A stretch of DNA of 64,000 bases, from positions 91,559-155,558 of the forward strand of contig NZ_JAZHFS010000012.1 of NCBI RefSeq assembly GCF_036541405.1, read 5' to 3'. Position 1 is the first letter of the stretch. Every line of letters starts with the position of its first letter. Shown piece by piece: positions 1 to 7,537 of the stretch. This DNA is from Clostridium_AD frigoriphilum. GTDB taxonomy: Bacteria; Bacillota; Clostridia; Clostridiales; Clostridiaceae. Below the pieces are notes generated by a model. That model was not told the origin of the DNA. It ran no database searches and saw only the letters and a program-made list of their open reading frames with translations. The position numbers were made by a program, and so were the translations under genes.

Positions 1-8
1 TAAAAACA

Positions 9-37
9 TTGACATGTTTTTACTAATGTAATATTAT
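9..37 (+). promoter_or_regulatory. Predicted sigma-A promoter of the hcy operon
   Basis: TTGACA at 9-14 and TATTAT at 32-37 are separated by exactly 17 bp. Transcription would start near base 44, which leaves a leader of about 137 nt before hcyS. I recognise no riboswitch in that leader, but anything upstream of base 1 is outside the window. Confidence 0.7.
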
Positions 38-179
38 TAATTAAACATACAGGTTTGGTATGAGAGATAAAGTGCGAATATTGCAAATTATGAGTGTTTG
101 TTTTGAAATGAATTTAACAAAAAATACTGCTATTACAAGAGAAATTAAAATAAATCATGAAAATATTGGAGGAATAAAT

Positions 180-395
180 ATGAATATCAAAGTAAATGGC
201 GAAGAAAAAAATATTAAAGATGATGTTACGGTGACTGAAATGTTAAAAATCGAAGATGTGGAAATGCCAGATATGGTTTCAGTTCAATTGAATGGTGAAT
301 TTGTGGATAGAGATCAATTTGTGAAAACTGTATTAAAAGAAAATGACGAAATAGAAGTTTTATATTTTATGGGAGGTGGAAGTCTTGGACTTTAG
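180..395 (+). CDS. hcyS: ThiS/HcyS-like sulfur carrier protein with C-terminal extension
   Basis: A 71-residue ubiquitin-fold sulfur carrier of the ThiS/MoaD type, expected to carry sulfur as a C-terminal thiocarboxylate. ATG 180 is chosen because GGAGG sits 5-10 bases before it; the frame is open back to 60 but has no good ribosome site there. The protein ends in Met-Gly-Gly-Gly-Ser-Leu-Gly-Leu, so the diglycine is not terminal and four residues (SLGL) must be removed before adenylation. The HcyS carrier of Wolinella succinogenes is likewise made with an extra residue, a single alanine, that its JAMM protease HcyD removes. The neighbours (ThiF-like enzyme, JAMM protease, sulfite reductase, MetY) point to homocysteine synthesis. 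No thiG or thiH is nearby, so a thiamine role is less likely. Confidence 0.85.
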   Translation: MNIKVNGEEKNIKDDVTVTEMLKIEDVEMPDMVSVQLNGEFVDRDQFVKTVLKENDEIEVLYFMGGGSLGL

Positions 396-1215
396 TGAGG
401 AGCAGATAGAAAGATATTCAAGACATATATTATTGTCTGAGGTTGGAGTTGAGGGACAAGAAAAATTACTAAATTCAAAAGTTCTTATTATTGGAACAGG
501 AGGTCTTGGGGCACCAGCTGCTATGTATTTGGCAGCTGCAGGAATAGGTACAATAGGACTTGTAGATGGCGATGTTGTTGATTTATCAAATCTTCAGAGG
601 CAAATTATACACCAAACTAAGAATGTGGGGCAACTTAAAGTTGAATCTGGAAAAGAAACAATAAATGAACTTAACCCAGATGTAAATGTCATTACTTACA
701 ATGAATTTGCTACATCAGAAAATATTTTAAATATTATAAAAGATCAGGATTATGATTTTATAATAGATGGAACAGATAATTTTGCTGCAAAATTTTTAAT
801 AAATGATGCCTGTGTACTTGCTAAAAAACCATTTTCTCATGCTGGAATAATAAGGTTTAAGGGACAACTCACAACTTATATTCCAGGTAACAATACGCCT
901 TGTTATAGATGTATTTTCCAAACACCACCACCAGAAGGAATGGTGCCAACATGTAGAGAAGCTGGCGTACTTGGAGTAATGGGTGGAGTTGTGGGAACAC
1001 TCCAAGCAACAGAAGCTATTAAATATATACTAGGACTTGGACAAACTCTCGCAGGTTATTTACTAACTTATGATGGACTAAAGATGGAATTTAAGAAAAT
1101 AAAAATAAATCATAATAAAAGATGTGGAGTTTGTGGGGATCATCCTACTATAACAGCTTTAATAGACTATGCAAATCCATCTTGTGATTTAAAAACAGGA
1201 AAGTTGAATGGGTGA
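385..1215 (+). CDS. hcyF: ThiF/MoeB/HcyF-like carrier-protein adenylyltransferase
   Basis: An E1-like enzyme that would adenylate the C-terminal glycine of the carrier so that sulfide can replace AMP. The Rossmann motif GTGGLGAP and the following VDGDVVDLSNLQRQ stretch form the nucleotide site. A CREAG motif gives Cys190 at the usual active-site position, and two zinc CxxC pairs lie at Cys173/176 and Cys247/250. There is no rhodanese domain. Start TTG 385 is preferred: the purine block GGGAGGTGG at 371-379, which is made by the glycine codons of hcyS, is its ribosome site, and the family's usual N-terminus (D-F-S-E-E-Q-I-E-R-Y-S-R-H) begins here. GTG 376 in the same frame lies inside that block. 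The gene overlaps hcyS by 11 bp and hcyD follows 5 bp after its stop. Confidence 0.85.
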   Translation: MDFSEEQIERYSRHILLSEVGVEGQEKLLNSKVLIIGTGGLGAPAAMYLAAAGIGTIGLVDGDVVDLSNLQRQIIHQTKNVGQLKVESGKETINELNPDVNVITYNEFATSENILNIIKDQDYDFIIDGTDNFAAKFLINDACVLAKKPFSHAGIIRFKGQLTTYIPGNNTPCYRCIFQTPPPEGMVPTCREAGVLGVMGGVVGTLQATEAIKYILGLGQTLAGYLLTYDGLKMEFKKIKINHNKRCGVCGDHPTITALIDYANPSCDLKTGKLNG

Positions 1216-1220
1216 TTAAT

Positions 1221-1628
1221 ATGATATATATTGATAAACTTACGATAGATAAAATAATAAATCAGGCAAAAGAGGAGTTCCCTAATGAATGTTGTGGCTT
1301 TTTATCAGGAACTAAAAGCGAAGGTATAATTAATGTGAAAAAGTCATATCCACTTACAAATTTAGATAAAAGTAGTGAGCATTTTTCAATGGATCCTAAG
1401 GAACAATTTAATACAATAAAAATTATTAGAGGTCATGATATGTTATTCATTGGAAACTATCATTCCCATCCATATACTCCCTCAAGGCCTTCAGAAGAAG
1501 ATATAAGACTGGCGTATGATCCAAAGATAATATATGGCATTTTATCACTTGAAAAAGAAGAGCCAGTATTTAACTTGTTTAAGATAAATAAAGATGGCGT
1601 TCTTAAACTTGAGTACAAAACTATTTAA
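1221..1628 (+). CDS. hcyD: JAMM/MPN+ metalloprotease (HcyD-like)
   Basis: A 135-residue zinc protease of the JAMM (Mov34/MPN/PAD-1) family. The full motif is present: Glu23, then His81-x-His83, seven residues, Ser91, two residues, Asp94. By the known HcyD and Mec+ reactions it would trim the carrier tail down to Gly-Gly and later release homocysteine from the carrier. Start ATG 1221 is preferred because GGTGAT, a match to the 3' part of the Shine-Dalgarno site, lies 4 bases upstream; GTG 1212, overlapping the hcyF stop, is the alternative. Gap to the next gene is 61 bp without a terminator. Confidence 0.85.
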   Translation: MIYIDKLTIDKIINQAKEEFPNECCGFLSGTKSEGIINVKKSYPLTNLDKSSEHFSMDPKEQFNTIKIIRGHDMLFIGNYHSHPYTPSRPSEEDIRLAYDPKIIYGILSLEKEEPVFNLFKINKDGVLKLEYKTI

Positions 1629-1689
1629 TATATTAATTTAGATTTTAATATACAAATGCTTTTATTAATACAAAGGGAAGTGATTTAGG

Positions 1690-3990
1690 ATGATTAATAT
1701 TACAGAAGAAAGTTATAAGGTGATAGAAGATTTTAAAGAAAAAGCCGATTTATATATGAATGGCAAACTTGATCCTACTAGATTTAAGGCATTTAGAGTT
1801 TCTATGGGAGTTTACGAACAAAGAGCTTCAGATACTTATATGGTAAGGACTAGGATTCCTGGTGGAGTAATTACACTAGAGCAATTTAAGCAGATAAGTG
1901 ATATCTCAAAAAAATATGCAAAAGGTTTATTGCGTTTTACTTCTAGGCAGGATATTCAGTTTCAAAGTGTTGAATTAGCAGATGTATATAGTATTATGAA
2001 GGAGCTTATAGAAGTAGGTATAATTACTAAGGGAACTGGCGGTAATACAGTAAGAAATGTTGAGTGTTCCCCTCTTTCTGGAGTGTCTAGAAATGATGTA
2101 TTTGACGTAACTAGTTATATGAGTGAAGTTACTAATTATTTGCTTAAAGACCCTACCACTATGAATCTTCCAAGAAAATATAAAATAGGTTTTTCAAATA
2201 CTCTCGGCGACACTGGAAACGCTACAATATCTGATTTGGGATTTATAGCAAGGGTAGTTGATGGAGCTAAAGGGTTTGAGGTTTATGGTGGTGGAGGTTT
2301 TGGAGGAAATCCAAAAGTATCACTAAAACTTGAGGATTTTATTAATGTAAAAGATGTTTTGTATTATGTTCAAGCTATGAAGGAACTTTTTGAAAAAGAA
2401 GGGGACAGAAGCAATAAACATAAAGCAAGAATAAGGTATATTGTTGAAAGATTAGGTGAAGAAAAATTTAAACTAAGGTTTAATGAAGAACTTAAAAGAA
2501 TAAAGAAAGATAGAGATGTTGATTTAATAATAGATGATGTCATAGATGAAAAATATGATCAAATTGCTGAAGGTTCTGAAATTGATAAGGCATATGAAAG
2601 TGTTTTATTCCCTCAAAAACAAGTTGGATATACTTCTGTTTATGTACATCCGCAAGGAGGAAATTTAGAAGCGGTAAACCTTCAAGAAATATTAGATTTT
2701 GTTAATAAATTGGATTATAAAATATCTATAAGGCTTTCAAACACTCAGAGCTTTTTTGTGAGAGATTTAAAAGATAACGATGCTAAAACATTATTAAAAA
2801 TAATAGCACCATTTTCATCAAATTTTAACATATATAATTCAGTAACTTGCGTTGGAGCATCAACTTGTCAATTAGGACTGTGTTTATCACAAAATCTGTT
2901 GCAAGCTATAAAGGAAGAATTTAGTGAAAATACTGATGAAATTAAAGCATCACTTCCTAGAATCTTTATATCGGGATGTCCTAATTCCTGTGGGCGTCAC
3001 CAAATAGGCAAAATAGGCTTAAGTGGGAGAGCAAAAAGAACAGAAGATGGTCTAATGCCTACGTATACTGTATCATTTGGTGGTAATGTTGGGCATGGCC
3101 AAGCTAAAATCGGAGAATCATACGGTGATATTCCTGCAAAGAAGGTACCAAAGTATCTTGCAGAGATTGCTAAGCTTAAAAAAACATCCGGTTATGAGTC
3201 TTTTGAAGAGTTTTTAAATAATACCCAGAAGGATGTAAGAGAGTTAACTAATAAATATGGAGCATTGGAAACATTTAAAGAAAATCCTGACCTTTATTAT
3301 GACTTTGGAGCAAGTGAAAAATTTTCTATTGAAGGACGTGGACCTGGTGAGTGTAGTACAGGGGTATTTGATGTTATAAAACTTGACTTATCAAATGCAG
3401 AAAGTTCTCTTTTAAAGTATAAATCAAGTAAAAAATCGCAAGATTTGTACGAGGCTGCGGTGTCATCTGCGAGAACTCTTTTAGTATTAAAGGGCATAGA
3501 TACAGCAAAGGATAGAGAGATATTCAAACAATTTAATATAAATTTTGTTGAAACTGGTTTCGTTAGCAAATCTGTTGTAGAGCTTTTCGATACGCTTCTT
3601 GATTATAAACTTGGCGATATAGTTGATATAACAAGTAAAGCAGTTGAGGTTGAATATCTTTATAACAAGGTAAAAGAAATGTATGGATCTTTAAATGGAC
3701 AATTAGAAATAACACTTCCAAAGGAAGTATCAATTAACGTGTCAGAGGAATCACAAATAAGTAAAGATTATGAAGTTATTGATTTTAGAGGAGTTACATG
3801 TCCAATGAATTTTGTAAAAGTTAAAATTCAACTATCTAAAATAAAGTCTGGTGAAAAAAGAGGATTTTATTTAGATGATGGTGATCCTATAAAAAATGTT
3901 CCATTAAGTGTTTCAAAAGAAGGTAACAAGATAATATTAATAGATAATAATTATGAAGGCTATAATTTACTTGTAGTTGAGAAAAAATAA
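1690..3990 (+). CDS. Siroheme sulfite reductase fused to a helical domain and a TusA domain
   Basis: A 766-residue fusion. Residues 1 to about 520 form a nitrite/sulfite reductase with ferredoxin-like halves and the siroheme/4Fe-4S motif Cys387-x5-Cys393 and Cys430-x3-Cys434. Residues of about 530-685 are a helical segment that looks HEPN-like (a weak call). The C-terminus, from about 694, is a TusA/SirA-like sulfur-transfer domain with Cys704 in a C-P-M-N motif. By family knowledge the reductase makes sulfide from sulfite; I infer that the TusA part holds that sulfur as a persulfide and hands it to the adenylated HcyS, so that no free sulfide is released. It follows hcyD and stops 16 bp before metY. 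Plain sulfite or nitrite reduction cannot be excluded by sequence. Confidence 0.8.
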   Translation: MINITEESYKVIEDFKEKADLYMNGKLDPTRFKAFRVSMGVYEQRASDTYMVRTRIPGGVITLEQFKQISDISKKYAKGLLRFTSRQDIQFQSVELADVYSIMKELIEVGIITKGTGGNTVRNVECSPLSGVSRNDVFDVTSYMSEVTNYLLKDPTTMNLPRKYKIGFSNTLGDTGNATISDLGFIARVVDGAKGFEVYGGGGFGGNPKVSLKLEDFINVKDVLYYVQAMKELFEKEGDRSNKHKARIRYIVERLGEEKFKLRFNEELKRIKKDRDVDLIIDDVIDEKYDQIAEGSEIDKAYESVLFPQKQVGYTSVYVHPQGGNLEAVNLQEILDFVNKLDYKISIRLSNTQSFFVRDLKDNDAKTLLKIIAPFSSNFNIYNSVTCVGASTCQLGLCLSQNLLQAIKEEFSENTDEIKASLPRIFISGCPNSCGRHQIGKIGLSGRAKRTEDGLMPTYTVSFGGNVGHGQAKIGESYGDIPAKKVPKYLAEIAKLKKTSGYESFEEFLNNTQKDVRELTNKYGALETFKENPDLYYDFGASEKFSIEGRGPGECSTGVFDVIKLDLSNAESSLLKYKSSKKSQDLYEAAVSSARTLLVLKGIDTAKDREIFKQFNINFVETGFVSKSVVELFDTLLDYKLGDIVDITSKAVEVEYLYNKVKEMYGSLNGQLEITLPKEVSINVSEESQISKDYEVIDFRGVTCPMNFVKVKIQLSKIKSGEKRGFYLDDGDPIKNVPLSVSKEGNKIILIDNNYEGYNLLVVEKK

Positions 3991-4006
3991 CTTCAGAGGT
4001 GTAAAT

Positions 4007-5239
4007 ATGAAATTCAACACTAAATTAATACATGGAAATCTAAAAACTGATGAAACAGGAGCAACTAATACACCACTACATTTATCAAATGCATTTGCTC
4101 ATAATACGGCGGAGAAGTTAGAGGGTATAATGAAGGGTACGAGTATGGGATATGCTTACACTAGAATTTCAAACCCTACTGTTACTTCGTTTGAAAGAAG
4201 AATTGCAAGTATCGAGGGAGGCCTCGCAGCTACTGCTGCTGCCTCTGGTATGAGTGCTATATATCTTGCAATAATGAATATTGTTGAGTGTGGAGACGAA
4301 ATAATAGCATCTAGTGGCCTTTTTGGGGGAACTTATGCACTTCTTAAAAATCTAAAAAGTTATGGTATAAATGTTAAGTTTTTAGAAAATTTAGATGAAG
4401 AGAGTTTAGAAGCTGTTATAAATGAAAATACAAAAATTGTATTTGGAGAAACATTAGGTAATCCAAAGCTAGATGTATTGGATATAGAGGAAGTAGCTAA
4501 GGTTTGTAATAAACATAATCTTATTTTTATTGTAGATTCTACTATAACAACTCCATTCCTTATAAGACCAATTGAATATGGAGCAGATATTGTTATCCAT
4601 TCAACTTCTAAATATATAAATGGAACCTCAAATTCTATTGGTGGAATCATAGTAGATGGAGGAAGTAGTAAATATAAAGATATCAAGTATAAAAATTTTA
4701 ATGAGTATAGTAAAAAGTTTGGGAAAATGGCATACACATCAAAGCTTAGAAATACGGTAGGAAAAGATATTGGAGCGTCTCTTGCACCTTTTAATGCTTT
4801 TTTAAATCTAACTGGAATTGAAACATTGTCACTTAGAATGAGAGAGCATTGTTCAAATACTCTAGCAGTGGCAAAATTTTTAAGTAACAATAGTAAAGTA
4901 ACATCAGTAAATTATCCGAGTCTTTCGACTTCTAAATACTATAATATAGCTCAAAAGTATTATAAAAATGGAGCTAGTGGGGTTTTAACTTTCAGACTTG
5001 GAAGCAAGGAGAATGCTTTTAAATTTATTAATAATTTAAAAATGATTCTTAATATTACCAATATTGGTGATACTAAAACTTTAATTATTCATCCTGCCTC
5101 AACAATATGTTCTAGTAATACAGAAAATGAAAAAGAACAGATGGGAGTTTTTGATGATTTGTTAAGGCTTTCTGTTGGCATAGAAGATATTGAAGATATA
5201 CTATTTGATATTGAGAGCGCTATGAACTCCATTAACTAA
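4007..5239 (+). CDS. metY: O-acetylhomoserine sulfhydrylase, hcy-operon copy
   Basis: A 410-residue PLP enzyme of the Cys/Met metabolism family. The Schiff-base lysine is in the motif IHSTSKYINGTS and the active-site context SNAFAHNT and GYAYTRISNPT is typical. It would add sulfur to O-acetylhomoserine; in the HcyS pathway the donor is the carrier thiocarboxylate. Start ATG 4007 has GAGGTG 6 bases upstream; the frame stays open to TTG 3977, which overlaps the previous gene and lacks a ribosome site. It is the last gene of the operon and a terminator follows. A second metY at 46783 is closer to the classic free-sulfide enzyme; the two copies differ clearly, which fits different sulfur donors. 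Confidence 0.85.
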   Translation: MKFNTKLIHGNLKTDETGATNTPLHLSNAFAHNTAEKLEGIMKGTSMGYAYTRISNPTVTSFERRIASIEGGLAATAAASGMSAIYLAIMNIVECGDEIIASSGLFGGTYALLKNLKSYGINVKFLENLDEESLEAVINENTKIVFGETLGNPKLDVLDIEEVAKVCNKHNLIFIVDSTITTPFLIRPIEYGADIVIHSTSKYINGTSNSIGGIIVDGGSSKYKDIKYKNFNEYSKKFGKMAYTSKLRNTVGKDIGASLAPFNAFLNLTGIETLSLRMREHCSNTLAVAKFLSNNSKVTSVNYPSLSTSKYYNIAQKYYKNGASGVLTFRLGSKENAFKFINNLKMILNITNIGDTKTLIIHPASTICSSNTENEKEQMGVFDDLLRLSVGIEDIEDILFDIESAMNSIN

Positions 5240-5246
5240 TAGTTAT

Positions 5247-5293
5247 AAAGAGCAGCTTACATGATGTTATATCACGTAAAGCTACTCTTTTTA
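5247..5293 (+). terminator. Intrinsic terminator after hcy operon
   Basis: AAAGAGCAGCTTA and TAAAGCTACTCTTT form an imperfect stem followed by a T run, 8 bp after the metY stop. Confidence 0.75.
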
Positions 5294-5408
5294 AGTTTTC
5301 TTATTTATTTTTCAAAAAACAAAGGATTTTACAATATTTAGTCGAATTTAATATATCAGTGATAATATATTTTGTTTATAAAAAATTATGAATAGGAAGT
5401 GATTTTTT

Positions 5409-7442
5409 GTGGAGGATAATAAAAATGAACATATTAAAATAATGGATATTGATCCATACCTTAAACCATATGAAAGCGATATTAACCTTAGAATGAAGTC
5501 TTATTCATCTTCTAAGAAAAAATTACTAGGTTATAATCAAGATTTTAAATCTTTTGCAAATGGTGAATTATATTATGGCTTTCATTTAATGAAAGATGGT
5601 TGGATTTATAGAGAATGGGCTCCTAATGCTGATGCTCTTTATTTGATTGGTGACTTTAATTATTGGGATCCACATACACATCCAATGCAAAAAACAGAAA
5701 ATGGAAATTGGGAAATTTTCTTACCAGGAGTACAAGCTCTTAAACATATGTCACGTGTTAAGGTAAGAGTAGTAGCAAAAAGAAAATCAAGAGATAGAAT
5801 TCCACTTTATATTAAGAGAACAGTTCAGGATCATGATACTCATGATTTTGCAGGTCAAATTTGGCAGCCAGAGCATGCATTTATCTGGCAGGATAGTGGC
5901 TTTCATATTGAAAGTACAAAACCATTATTTATATATGAAACTCATGTAGGTATGGCACAGGAAAAAGATGGCATTGGTACTTTTAATGAGTTTACAGAAA
6001 ATATACTTCCAAGAATAAAAGCTGATGGTTATAATACTTTGCAACTTATGGCAATTATGCAACATCCATATTATGCATCCTTTGGCTATCAAGTATCTAA
6101 TTTTTATGCTGTTTCCTCTTGGTTTGGTACCCCGGAGGATTTAAAAAAATTAATTAATACTGCTCACCTAATGGGTATTGCGGTATTGCTTGATTTAGTA
6201 CATTCTCATTCAATTAAGAATATAGCTGAGGGTATTAATGAATTTGATGGAACTGATTATCAGTTTTTCCATACTGGCATTAAAGGAAATCATCCAGCTT
6301 GGGGTACAAAACTATTTAATTACGGAAAACCAGAGGTTATTCATTTTCTTTTATCAAATATTAAGTTTTGGCTCGAAGAATACCATTTTGATGGTTATCG
6401 ATTTGACGGTGTGTCATCCATGTTATATCATCACCAAGGACTAGGAGTAGCATTTACAGATTACAGTAAATACTTTAGTATGGAGACGGATATAGAGGCA
6501 ATTACATACCTTCAATTTGCAAATGATTTAATTAGGGAAGTAAATCCTACAGCTGTTACAATAGCTGAAGATATGAGTGGAATGCCAGGAATGTGTATAC
6601 CTGTAAGCTTTGGTGGTCTGGGTTTTGATTATCGCTTATCTATGGGGGTACCTGATCTTTGGGTGAAAATATTAAAAGAGTTACCTGATGAAAAATGGAG
6701 TATGAATCAATTATGGTATGAATTAACTAGTAGAAGGCCTATGGAGAAAAACATAGGTTATTCTGAATCACATGATCAGGCACTTGTAGGGGATAAGACT
6801 ATAATGTTTAGGCTAGGTGGCAAGGAAATGTATTCTCATATGCTCAAAGATGATGATAACTTAATAATAAATCGAGCAATAGAACTTGATAAACTTATTA
6901 AATTTATCACTATAACTTTAGGTGGAGAGGGATATTTAAATTTTATGGGGAATGAATTTGGTCATCCAGAATGGATTGATTTTCCAAGAGAAGGTAACAA
7001 TTGGAGTTATAAATATGCCAGAAGACAATGGAGTCTTATGGAAAACAAGGATCTTAAATATGACTATTTATCAAATTTTGATAGAGAAATGATAAATTTT
7101 ATAAAATATAATAATGTTTTAAGTGCTAGTGATGAGCAAAATCTTTGGACTGATGAAAAATTTAAACTGCTTGCATTCAGAAAGGGTGGACTGGTGTTTC
7201 TATTTAATTTTAATTCGGACACTTCTTTCCCTAAATATGAACTACCAACCTCTGAAAATGGTGATTACAAGGTTGTTTTTAATAGTGATGAAGTTATGTT
7301 TGGTGGACAAAGTAGAATTGATACGAAGTATATTTATCACACCAAAGTGTTAAGTCATAAGGATAATAAGACTGGGGTTATAATAAACACACCAAGTAGA
7401 ACTGTTCTAGTTTTAAAGAAAATAGACAATAATACAGATTAA
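5409..7442 (+). CDS. glgB: 1,4-alpha-glucan branching enzyme, eukaryote-like type
   Basis: A GH13 glycogen branching enzyme of 677 residues: an N-terminal CBM48 module (about 60-160), the TIM barrel, and an all-beta C-terminal domain. Nucleophile Asp333 lies in DGYRFDGVSSM, acid/base Glu387 in AEDMSGMPG, and the transition-state His455-Asp456 in ESHDQALVGDKT. The wording of these motifs, and the GGEGYLNFMGNEFGHPEWID block, is that of eukaryotic branching enzymes rather than of the E. coli or Bacillus GlgB. Start GTG 5409 has AGGAAGTGA just upstream. No other glycogen gene is adjacent, so it appears to be a single-gene transcript between a terminator and a convergent gene pair. Confidence 0.88.
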   Translation: MEDNKNEHIKIMDIDPYLKPYESDINLRMKSYSSSKKKLLGYNQDFKSFANGELYYGFHLMKDGWIYREWAPNADALYLIGDFNYWDPHTHPMQKTENGNWEIFLPGVQALKHMSRVKVRVVAKRKSRDRIPLYIKRTVQDHDTHDFAGQIWQPEHAFIWQDSGFHIESTKPLFIYETHVGMAQEKDGIGTFNEFTENILPRIKADGYNTLQLMAIMQHPYYASFGYQVSNFYAVSSWFGTPEDLKKLINTAHLMGIAVLLDLVHSHSIKNIAEGINEFDGTDYQFFHTGIKGNHPAWGTKLFNYGKPEVIHFLLSNIKFWLEEYHFDGYRFDGVSSMLYHHQGLGVAFTDYSKYFSMETDIEAITYLQFANDLIREVNPTAVTIAEDMSGMPGMCIPVSFGGLGFDYRLSMGVPDLWVKILKELPDEKWSMNQLWYELTSRRPMEKNIGYSESHDQALVGDKTIMFRLGGKEMYSHMLKDDDNLIINRAIELDKLIKFITITLGGEGYLNFMGNEFGHPEWIDFPREGNNWSYKYARRQWSLMENKDLKYDYLSNFDREMINFIKYNNVLSASDEQNLWTDEKFKLLAFRKGGLVFLFNFNSDTSFPKYELPTSENGDYKVVFNSDEVMFGGQSRIDTKYIYHTKVLSHKDNKTGVIINTPSRTVLVLKKIDNNTD

Positions 7443-7462
7443 ATATTAAAATAGATTGTAAA

Positions 7463-7522
7463 AGGGGACGGCAGTCTAAAAAATCTCGTTAATCACGAGA
7501 ATATTTTTAGACAACCGTCCCT
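7463..7522. terminator. Long hairpin between convergent genes
   Basis: Arms beginning AGGGGACGG and ending CCGTCCCT enclose a second pairing TCTAAAAA/TTTTTAGA and a small CTCG/CGAG tip. It lies between the 3' ends of glgB and gltD and probably stops transcription from both sides. Confidence 0.6.
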
Positions 7523-7537
7523 AAGTTTTACTATATT

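Noticed and set aside
60..179. Open frame that would extend the sulfur carrier by 40 residues from ATG 60
   Set aside because: No ribosome site at 60, while GGAGG precedes ATG 180; the added residues do not resemble any carrier protein.
180..1628. Thiamine (ThiS/ThiF) or molybdopterin assignment
   Set aside because: No thiG, thiH or moa genes adjoin; the JAMM protease, sulfite reductase and metY fit homocysteine synthesis better.
4360..4890. Minus-strand open frame of 176 codons inside metY
   Set aside because: Lies entirely within a well-supported gene, has no ribosome site, and its composition is the mirror of metY.
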